A stretch of 34,304 nucleotides of DNA from Schoenoplectus triqueter (lineage: Eukaryota; Streptophyta; Magnoliopsida; Poales; Cyperaceae), in assembly GCA_964058805.1 (NCBI GenBank), contig CAXKVV010001104.1:1-34304 (forward strand), read 5' to 3'. This document shows positions 1-7,731 of this stretch, in pieces (position 1 is the stretch's first letter; every line of letters begins with the position of its first letter). The notes below the pieces were generated by a model that did not search any database, was not told the DNA's origin, and was given only the letters and a program-made list of their open reading frames with translations. The position numbers were made by a program, and so were the translations under genes.

Positions 1-1164
1 AACTCGAATTTAAAATAAAGAATGGACGTATAAAAGCGATCAAGAAACGACAAACATAATTTAACGGATCCATAATACGGGCAACTAAAATTTCCGACAC
101 CGCGTAAATGCAGCAGAAATGTTGCCAAAATTTTCAAGAAAAGATGACAAACCCGAACAAACGCTTAATTAAATTATCAATCTAATTTAATTATTAATTA
201 TGAAGTAAATCAAGTTAAAACTAATAAACATCTAATTTAAATTAAAATAGGTGATACAGTCGACTCGGATCCCCTCACGGAGTACGAGGTCATTCCCGAC
301 CCGACATACACGGACACCGACCCCGAGGTCGGTGTTCTACCTCCGGAGTAGAGCGACTTCGCAATCCTCACCAGCACTCCTTGGTACGGTTTCCTGGGAT
401 TTGATTTTCTTTCTTCAGAATTAGGAATCTAAACCGAAAACAAAATGTTTTTAAAATAAATTTGATATGCGGTACTTTTGACCAAACTTTGAGTAGAGAT
501 CAAAATCCGATCTGTCATCTGCATCCGATAAATTGACCAGCATGTTCGAGACTTACCCGCATTTTACATGTCATATCATGTCATACTGCACGTAGACAGG
601 ATAGGTGTAGGATCCGGGAAATAGTCCCGAGATAGGATCAGATAGAATTAAATAATTCAAGTTGTAGATTATAATTATTAGGAAAATATTATTACTATCA
701 CTAATTATTAATTAAGTCAGGTAGTTAATCATGCATTAAATGCATGGGAGTGCTGAGAGGCGGACCGAGTAATTCTCAGTCGGAGTTGCCTTGCATAACC
801 AAACCGTTGTGGTTACGTACGGTGACCCATAGGCCCGTGGGACCCACCGGTCTGTATATGCACTATGCATCCTCGTCTGTCGAGTTATCCACCGATCCCG
901 TCATTTGGCGGGTTCGGCTGTGTCGGAGTGTTTTCTCTTGATCTTTATTATATTTCTTATTATTATTCTTTATATGATTAAATTTTTAATCCAAATTTGA
1001 GCGATTTAGGATATCGTGTACTTCAGTGTTTAGTGTGGGCGGTCATATCCGAGACTGGAATCTAGTTTGTGATACTATATTATTATATTTATCCAACTTA
1101 TTTAGGATCCTAATATTGTCCAAAGGGCTTTCTCCTTTGGCCCGTAGTTGGTACAGAGAAAGTC

Positions 1165-1285
1165 GGGATGCGGTCCACTGGCCTTAGTGGGTACAGTGTA
1201 GGCTCCCCTTTGTTATATTTTGTTTTGATACTTTTACGGGATGCGGTCCTCTGACCCTTGTTTGGTACAGTGTAGGTTCCCATTT
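1165..1285 (+). repeat. 73-base-period direct repeat inside the LTR-like block
   Basis: Units at 1165-1211 and 1238-1285 share GGGATGCGGTCC and GGTACAGTGTAGG and are separated by a T-rich spacer. A weaker third relative (TTGGTACAGAGAAAG, near 1148) lies just upstream. Confidence 0.75.
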
Positions 1286-1500
1286 GATTTCGATTTGTTA
1301 ATTCACGGGTAGTTATCTCTTTTTGGCGATATGGCAACTGAAGACATAATTATCCGCTTGCTATTATTTTGTAAGGTGAATTACCAGATTTAGCAGACCA
1401 GAGTACGTGCTTATGCATGCTCACTCTCCTAGGGCGTTATCGCCTCGGGATCTCGAATTATCGTTTATGCGGCATTGGCGCCGCATAAACATAAAGTCCT

Positions 1501-1586
1501 AAGTTCGTAAGTTGGGTCGCTGGTGGCGCCCGCTTAGGCAAGGCCCAAGTTCGTAAGTTGGGACGCTGGTGGTGCCCGCTTGGGAT
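1501..1586 (+). repeat. 46-base-period tandem repeat inside the LTR-like block
   Basis: Two 40-base units (1501-1540 and 1547-1586) both contain AAGTTCGTAAGTTGGG and then CGCTGGTGG. They differ at only a few positions. The array directly follows the 11-bp hairpin at 1463-1490. Confidence 0.8.
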
Positions 1587-2208
1587 AGATCTGGTGATTT
1601 GCAAATTGGGATATTTATTTCGGGTGTATGTTTTCTCGTACCTTATATTTTATATTATATTACTATTTCTACAGATTTTCTATTTCGGGGTTATTTGTCA
1701 TTTCATGTCATTCATGTAGAGGTGTTCTCGAAATGTATAAAATAATAATACATCAACATATATTAAAATAATTCATTGCATTTAAATTCGATATCGGTAT
1801 TTGGGTCCAGTCTAGGAAAGAAGATTAAATCTTAAGGCTGGATCTAAATCCGTACTGAGTAATTTTTAAAATTACTCACGTTTCCACAGTGGTTGTGGGA
1901 TTCAGGTTTACAAGTATGGGTTCGAGTTTTGATGAGAGTGCTAGGTGCAGCAGTCCTGCGTGACATCAGAAGTGCTTCGCCGCATCAGCACAGTGAGGCG
2001 GGTAGATGATTAGGGCTTATCGGGCATTGGGTTTTTATTTCTTTCTTTGGGCTTTATTTGAGAGATTTTGCTACCCATTCCGATGGTGTTAGCCCCGCTG
2101 GTGTTTGACGTTGTATTTATCTGTATATTTCTGGACTGTTTTGGTTTGTATTATTATTATTATTTTGTTTATTCTGGGATTTACTTTATTTTTATTCACT
2201 TAGCCTTT

Positions 2209-2234
2209 CGTACGCACGTCTCGTCGTGCGTACG
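2209..2234. repeat. Perfect 10-bp inverted repeat near the LTR-like end
   Basis: CGTACGCACG (2209-2218) and CGTGCGTACG (2225-2234) flank the six bases TCTCGT, about 50 bases before the presumed LTR terminus. Confidence 0.85.
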
Positions 2235-2285
2235 TGGTGGGATTTAGCACCCTAATCCGTATTTCATTTATTCTGGGGTGTGACA

Positions 2286-3274
2286 TTAATTTATCTGATT
2301 TCTCAATTTAGCCCCTCATGAAGGAGTCATCAGACTAAAATCGCAACAATAAGTTGCTAGTACCACAATCAAACTTAGACAACACTTAATCAAAACAAAT
2401 CACTCATAGACATCAAGGCACAAGATTATAACATGTCAGTGTACCACATGGGTCATCATGCTGGTACCGACTGGTACCAATCGATAATGGTTAAATCACA
2501 ACAACAAGCATCCCGAATAATCCATAGCAAGGGTCGGTTTAGAGGCAAGGGAGCAAGGACCCACAAGGTATCACCTCGCATCACTGGTACCGATTGGTAC
2601 CGGTGTACCAAGGCGCATAAACCAAATTGCAAAATAGTACTAATCGAACCAGCCCAACCCCATGTTCCAGAATCAAACAGCATCAACAACGTCAATTGGT
2701 ACCAGTACTCAATCCATCACATAAACATTTTTAGGTACAGCCACTCGAGGGAAGAGCATCAACAATGCATGCAACACGATAATTGACAAGGCAGCACAAC
2801 AATTAGCACCCAGAAGCCCAAACAAGGTAGAGAACAACACCACAAAACAGAAAAACGAAAGCACGGGGCTCAGCCGCCGGCGTGGCCCACACAGCCAGAC
2901 AAAGGAAAGGAGTTACCGGATTTAGCACAATGCGGCAGGGGCAAGTATGAGAAGGATCGCTCGGCCAGGACTGACACACAAGGGGAGGAGGGTCAGCCGT
3001 TGCTGTGCTCGGGTGGCTGGCTCGGCTAGCGCCGTGAGTGGCGAGCAAGGGAAGAAAGGCGCGTCAGAGGTTGGCTCAGTTTTGGTTGTCGTCTATGGCA
3101 TGGGGCTGAAGCACGCTGTGAGGGTTGAGTACTCGAATAGGAAGACAGAACTCCCGAGGAGTGATGGGGTGAGCTGGAGCGCCACTCGGCCGATAGGGGC
3201 GTGATTGCTCAGAGGACCAGGCGGCAGAGGTGATTCCGAGTAGCGTGACGGCGGGTGTTGTGGGTTGAGGCATT
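2286..3274. other. Unassigned region with GGTACC cluster and a GC-richer block
   Basis: Several short ORFs overlap on both strands, but none resembles a known protein and I call no gene. At 2461-2703 the hexamer GGTACC occurs five times, mostly as TGGTACC-GAYTGGTACC pairs (2461-2478 and 2584-2601). From about 2850 onward the sequence is markedly richer in G+C than its surroundings. Such composition is seen in repeat-derived DNA, but I cannot assign a family. Confidence 0.4.
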
Positions 3275-3487
3275 AAGCGGAGGAGAGAGTGGTGAAAGAG
3301 TGATTTTCGGAAATGAGAAAGGAGAAAGAGGATCGGAAATAGGTGCTGTCGCCAGGGGAAATCAAAAGGGGAAAAGGAAAGAAAAGGGAAAGGGAGTTCA
3401 CGGGCAGCCACGGAGAGAAGGAGAGAGAGAGAGAGAGAAAAGAAAGGAAAGAAAGAAGAGAAAGAAAAGAAAGAGAGAGAGAAAAAT
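3275..3487 (+). repeat. Purine-rich tract with (GA)n microsatellite
   Basis: The plus strand is overwhelmingly A and G for about 200 bases, ending in runs of GAGAGA, GAAAG and AAGAAAG. ORFs on both strands here are low-complexity (Lys/Arg/Glu on plus, Ser/Phe/Pro on minus) and are not credible genes. Confidence 0.8.
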
Positions 3488-4119
3488 GTTGACTTTGGCT
3501 TGTCTAGATTTTCTGTGAACGAAATCATATAAATGACTGTGTATTTAATGGATTCTTAAAATTTTATCAATTAACTAATTTATCATCATCTTAATTTAGT
3601 TATTAATTCTCATTAAATCTTGTTATATTCAATAACTGATGTTCTTAATTCAATCTGATTTAGGTTTTATAAATTCGATGTTTGTTTTTAACTAATCTAT
3701 TAATTATTAAGCCATTGTCAGTTATTTTATTATTCGAGATTACATTAATTTCTCTTTTGATCGTATCTCATCTAATTACCTAGAGTCTTTATATAATTTT
3801 ATTTATTTTATCATATTATTTATATTTTATTTTTGTTTGTTTTTATTTTATTTTATTTATTATTCATATATGTTTACATATTCTTTTAAATTTTTGGTAT
3901 TATGTCATCGTTAGTGTTTGTACTATTCCAATTTATTTAAGTTCCAATTCGATCGATTGATTATTTATTTCAAATTCAAATTCAAATTTATTTTTATCTC
4001 ATAATTGACTAACTCTTTTAATTTATTTGGAATTAAGTTTTCATCTACTAATTTACCTAAGTCATCATTAACTTTAAAAATTATTATTGTCTAATGTTAG
4101 CTTTTTATATATATATATT

Positions 4120-4153
<34 letters not shown>

Positions 4154-4235
4154 CTTTTAATTATTGGTTGTGTTATTTGTTAATTTGTGCTAATTTATTC
4201 TAATTATTCTCTTAATTATTATTATTGCTTAATTA
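3488..4235. other. AT-rich non-coding stretch with (TA)n
   Basis: No gene seen. The sequence is simple and T-rich on the plus strand, with (TA)n interrupted by ATTTA at about 4107-4151. It leads into hairpin copy A. Confidence 0.6.
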
Positions 4236-5217
4236 AATTTTACGGTTTAACAATTATGATATCCGAAATAAGTGATATCTTAGTGACTCGGTGTCAAGAA
4301 CAAGTAATTTATGACTAGTTGAGTTAGTAAGACTAAACTCGTCCATTGATAAGTTTGTCTTCTAATTCATCTCCCGAGATTGTGAGATTGAATCGTTTTG
4401 TAGTTCAATCATCCACAAAATAGTGAATGTGAACCGTTTTGTAGTTGGTTCCTTCACTGACACACGTCTCAATGTTAAACTGGCTTAGTGCTTCATGTTT
4501 GACTTTGTGTGCAGTTGTGTTCCTAAGTTTATGAATCAGCTTAGTGTTTGGAATTCATGATCTAGAAGATCAGTGAGAAGAAACACGTGGGCCAAATCCA
4601 CCCTTCTCCTGATTCACCAACCTCAAAATCAATCGGCTAAGTGTTTCGAGTTGTATTTTGTGTGATTGGTCATTGACTAGTGAAGATTAAACTGTTCTGT
4701 AGTTGATTTATCTTCTAAGTCAACTAAGGTCGAGTCGTTCTGTAGTTGACTCACCTTTCATCCCTCCGCGAAGATCAATCTTATCTGTTGATGAGATTAT
4801 CTTTTGGAGCGGTAAAGATTGAACTGATCTGTAGTACGTTCATCTTTTCATCACCCCATATCACTGGACTGACCTATTGGTGAGTCCAGGGTGTTTCAGT
4901 GATCCCGATCACTGAAGCATATGACCACTTGACCATCATTTAGCTATATTATTTGCTTCTCATTTTTAAAGATCCAGAGGTGCCTCGAGGTTAACAGCCC
5001 AGGGAAATTAATGGTGATGGCTTGTGCCCACCGGAATCTACAAGAACTCACAATCACTAAAAACCCCCCCTAAATGTGCATTCAAATTGGTCTAATGGTA
5101 TGATCAACCGACATTAAATAAATGCACATTTGGGAGAGATCTCTGTGTCTTTCTTCTGCATCCCATCGCCAACAACCCGTTGAGGCGGTGCGGAGCACGC
5201 AAAAAAGGGTCGCACAA
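4236..5217 (+). repeat. Unidentified structured element, copy A: serial hairpins plus tail
   Basis: This block is alignable over most of its length to about 6290-7725 (copy B). It has no coding potential but is a chain of short inverted repeats. Examples: 4386-4392/4404-4410 (GATTGAA/TTCAATC); nested GTGAA and GAACC with their complements at 4423-4457; 4726-4735/4748-4757 (AAGGT-c-GAGTC with GACTCACCTT); 4771-4781/4794-4803 (AAGAT-c-AATCT with AGATTATCTT); 4814-4824/4838-4847; 4864-4870/4883-4889; and TTCAGTGATC/GATCACTGAA at 4895-4916. Stems often carry one unpaired C or T at the same place. Loops resemble GTTCTGTAGTT. The block ends with a tail domain and GGGTCGCACAA. Transcription on the plus strand is assumed. 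Confidence 0.75.
5072..5131 (+). repeat. Long-range stem in the tail of copy A, with a tRNA-D-arm-like segment inside
   Basis: AAATGTGCATT (5072-5082) pairs perfectly with AATGCACATTT (5121-5131); flanking CCC and GGG can extend it. The enclosed GGTCTAATGGTA resembles the D-arm / A-box of plant tRNA-Gly. Copy B has GGTCTGAATGGTAGAAT at 7604-7620. No anticodon or T arm follows, so this is not a tRNA gene. Confidence 0.55.
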
Positions 5218-5669
5218 ATTAATAATTGGACGGTTACAATTAATTATAAATGATATAATTGTATTTGTCATAGAGATGATAAGAAATAAAAATCAGATTG
5301 AATTTATAATGTGTTGGACACGTCGTATAAATTCATCGAAATAATAACCGAGAAAAATATAATTGTACATGATAATTATATATATTTGATTTAGATTTTA
5401 AATATTAATTATGGATTTGAATTATGGGCCAAACTCCATTTATAATTAAAGCCTTAATTAATAATTAAAAGCCCAAAATGGCCCATGCCGACCTCTAAGG
5501 GTATTTTTATCATTTTTCCAAAAGCCCAAGCGTATTTCGGTAATTTGGCCAAAAGCCCAATGGTATTTTGATAAATTTGATGAACTTTAGGGGTATTTTG
5601 GTCTTTTCGCTTTGGAACCTCCCTACTATTCATGAGAGCATTTTGATAATTTGGCAATTTCAATTTTTC
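5218..5669 (+). promoter_or_regulatory. Upstream (U3-like) region with about 31-base degenerate repeats
   Basis: The region between the two hairpin copies has no gene. At about 5496-5610 a degenerate unit of roughly 31 bases recurs, with GGTATTTT followed by AATTTGG and CCAAAAGCCCAA. Repeats of this kind just upstream of a TATA box are typical of retroelement U3 regions. Assignment as the promoter of the downstream structured element is inference from position. Confidence 0.5.
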
Positions 5670-5677
5670 TATAAATA
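5670..5677 (+). promoter_or_regulatory. TATA box (TATAAATA)
   Basis: CTATAAATAGAGG is a textbook plant TATA box. Transcription would start near 5700, in AAGCTACACC. The downstream 600 bases contain no long ORF, so the transcript would begin with a non-coding leader. Confidence 0.65.
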
Positions 5678-5699
5678 GAGGGGTAGGGTGAGAGAAAAA

Positions 5700-6020
5700 G
5701 CTACACCAAATCAGTTCTACTTTCTATCTCTCAGTATACGGTTGTTTTAAAATTCACGGGATCGGTGAATAGTGTTTTTATAAAAGTTGCGGTATTTCTG
5801 CACATTTGTGAAACATAATTATTATGAGTTGTGAATAGTACTATTTCATCTTTTTCTCGGGTGAATAGTATTTTTGTGAGAAACCGCGATTTACGGTATT
5901 TCTGGCAAAAGAAATAAGCCGCTCTCTAGTCAGTCCTGGTGGATAACCTACAAAGGCATCAGAAGTTTGGTGCTCCGAGACAAGCCAATTTTCATTCCAA
6001 TTGAAATTTAGAAGCAAGGT
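5700..6020 (+). other. Putative leader with repeated GTGAATAGT segments
   Basis: GGTGAATAGTGTTTTT...GCGGTATTTCTG (about 5764-5800) recurs as GGTGAATAGTATTTTT...ACGGTATTTCTG (about 5860-5905), with a partial third copy between them. At 5970-5985 TTTGGTGCTCCGAGAC starts with TGG and could be a retroelement primer-binding site, but I could not match it to a tRNA end. No coding sequence seen. Confidence 0.45.
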
Positions 6021-6300
6021 ATAACATCTTATATTAATCTATTTAATTGTTAAGTAGATTAATATTTTAGAAATCAATCATGGAGTAGATCAATAAAGGT
6101 TTAAAGAGGTGTGTATCTCTCGATAATCATCCGACATACCACTTTAACCCTAAGCTTAAGTTAGAAGTAAAATAATATTTTACCGTCTTTTATAAAGGAT
6201 TAAATATCTGTATCTCTCGGTAATTATCTGACATACATTAATCCATAATTTAAGTAGAAGTAAAATTTTTGTTCTACGGTCTTTCCGCAGCTTGAACATT
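6020..6300 (+). repeat. Structured module: duplicated pair of hairpins with a second conserved loop
   Basis: An 11-bp hairpin (6031-6041/6055-6065) is followed by two copies of a two-hairpin unit. In the first, GGTTTAAAG (6098-6106) pairs with CTTTAACC (6142-6149), then GTAAAAT/ATTTTAC (6167-6183). In the second, GGATTAAAT (6197-6205) pairs with ATTAATCC (6237-6244), then GTAGAA/TTCTAC (6254-6277). The long loops share TATCTCTCG, TAAT and GACATAC, while the stems differ on both arms. Each unit ends in a CGTCTTT or CGGTCTTT-like tail. Confidence 0.75.
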
Positions 6301-6339
6301 AACGAGATTTGGGCATTCCAAAACCCTACATCTGCTAAG

Positions 6340-7425
6340 TACTCAGAATTCATGATTTAGAACATCAAATAAGACAACTATAGGGACTATATCCACTGTC
6401 TGCTGATTTTATGTCTTGAACGGCTATTCATGACCAGGCACCCTAGTAAGACTAAACTGACCTGTTTGTAAGTTCATCTCATAAATCGCAAGATTGAACT
6501 CATATGTTTGTAAGTTCATCTTCTAAACAGTGAATCGAACTGATCTGTTTATAAGTTCATTCACTAACACACCTGCCTCAATGTAGAAATGTTCTTAGGG
6601 TTATGAATTCGCTCATTGTTTGGAATTCATGATCTAGAATATCAGTTAGATGTGCATGTGGACCATATCCACTAATCTTATGATTTGCCAACCTCAAGAT
6701 CAACTAGCTTAGCGCTTTGGGTTGTATTTTGTATGATTGGTCATTGACTAGTTATGATTGAACTGATCTGTTTGTAAGTTCATCTTCTGAATCAATTAAG
6801 ATTGAGTCGATCAGTTTATAGACTCACATTTCATCTCTCCATAGAGGTTGATCTGATCTATTTGTAAGATCATCTCTCAGAGCTGTAAAGATTGAACTGG
6901 TATGTTTGTAAGTTCATCTTTCTCTACCCTAAAATGAATTGATCTATTTGTAAGTTCATTTTCTACCAACCTATTTCACTACCTATATCAAGTGAACTGA
7001 TTTGTTAGTAAGTTCATCTGTATCTCTGTTATCTGAATTCAAGTGAACTAATATGCTAGTAAGTTCATCTGTATCCCTGTAATCTGTAACCTGTGAACCG
7101 ATCTGTGTGTAAGTTCAGTTTTTACTGCATTAGCATCTGCTTTGAATTGAACTGCTCTATTTATAAGTTCACTTATTCTATTTTTGAATCTGAATTAATC
7201 TGTTAGTAAGTTCATTTTCACGTGTTTCTAAACTCTAAACTAATATGTTAGTAAGTTCATCTGTCAACACTCTATGTAAGTTGAATCGATAAGTTTCTAG
7301 ATTCAATTTACACTGTACCCTAAAGATAAAATTGATCTATTCGTAAGTTCATATTCTGCTATTCTTGCCTCACTGGACTGATCTGACTGTAAGTCCAGGG
7401 TGTTTCGTAGTGATTCCAATCACTT
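6340..7425 (+). repeat. Structured element, copy B: tandem array of hairpins with a constant 12-base loop
   Basis: About 17 units of 30-70 bases follow one another. The common form is TGAACT, a 12-base loop, AGTTCA. Loops such as GATCTGTTTGTA, GATCTATTTGTA, GATCAGTTTATA, GATAAGTTTCTA and GATCTGACTGTA are all 12 bases and similar. Stems differ in matched fashion: GAACT/AGTTC (6496-6500/6513-6517), a 12-bp AGTGAAT-c-GAACT stem (6529-6541/6554-6565), GAGTC/GACTC (6804-6808/6821-6825), GATCT/AGATC (6850-6854/6867-6871), an 11-bp TAAGTTGAATC stem (7277-7287/7300-7310) and CTGGACT/AGTCCAG (7373-7379/7392-7398). Roughly nine units at 6931-7370 have no counterpart in copy A. No ORF explains the conservation. 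Confidence 0.8.
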
Positions 7426-7725
7426 AAACACTTGACCGCTCGACCACTTGATAATCATTTAGCTATAGTATTTACTTTCCATTTCGAGATCCAGAGGTGC
7501 CTCAAGATTAATAGCTCAGGGTAATTAACAGTGGCGGTTTACGCCCATCGGAATTTATAAGGACTCACAATCACTGAAAGACCCTTAAATGAGCATCCCA
7601 ATAGGTCTGAATGGTAGAATTAACCGGGGCTAAATAAATGCACGCTTAGGAGGGATCTCCATGTCCTCCTTCTGCATCCCATCGCCCCGCATCGGTGAGG
7701 AGCGCGTGAAAAAGTGTCGCACAAT
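7426..7725 (+). repeat. Tail domain of structured element, copy B
   Basis: This stretch aligns with about 4918-5217 of copy A. Shared words include GATCCAGAGGTGCCTC, ACTCACAATCACT, TAAATAAATGCAC and TTCTGCATCCCATCGCC. Both copies end in a run of A followed by G and TCGCACAA. It keeps small stems (GGCG/CGCC near 7535; GGAGG/CCTCC near 7650-7668). It ends about ten bases before the CACTA terminus. Confidence 0.7.
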
Positions 7726-7731
7726 AACAGT

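Larger units (their letters stand above)
1..2285 (+). repeat. LTR-like block, 3' part, ending in GGGGTGTGACA
   Basis: No long ORF is present. The block ends at 2275-2285 with GGGGTGTGACA, the usual 3' terminus of LTRs that begin TGTCACACCCC (Del/Tekay-type Ty3/gypsy elements); the start lies outside the window. No primer-binding site such as TGGTATCAGAGC follows the end, so it would be a 3' or solo LTR. Internal structure includes a 7-bp hairpin (1120-1126/1134-1140), an 11-bp hairpin (1463-1473/1480-1490), a near-perfect palindrome (1856-1878) and a 10-bp hairpin close to the end (2209-2218/2225-2234). Because the termini are mutually inverted, orientation is not certain; the element could lie on the minus strand. 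Family assignment is inference from the terminus and general make-up. Confidence 0.5.

Noticed and set aside
2433..3528. Several ORFs of 75-150 codons on both strands
   Set aside because: They overlap each other on opposite strands, are low-complexity or made from the GGTACC and GA repeats, and show no domain.
7601..7650. Possible tRNA-Gly gene
   Set aside because: Only the D-arm resembles tRNA-Gly; there is no anticodon arm, T arm (GTTCGANTC) or matching acceptor stem.
4258..7725. CRISPR-like array (regular repeats with variable spacers)
   Set aside because: The conserved part is the loop and the variable parts are paired arms; spacing is irregular and the genome is a plant.
4236..7725. 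Copies A and B as the two LTRs of one retrotransposon
   Set aside because: They differ greatly in length and sequence, lack matching TG...CA ends, and the promoter lies between them rather than inside each.
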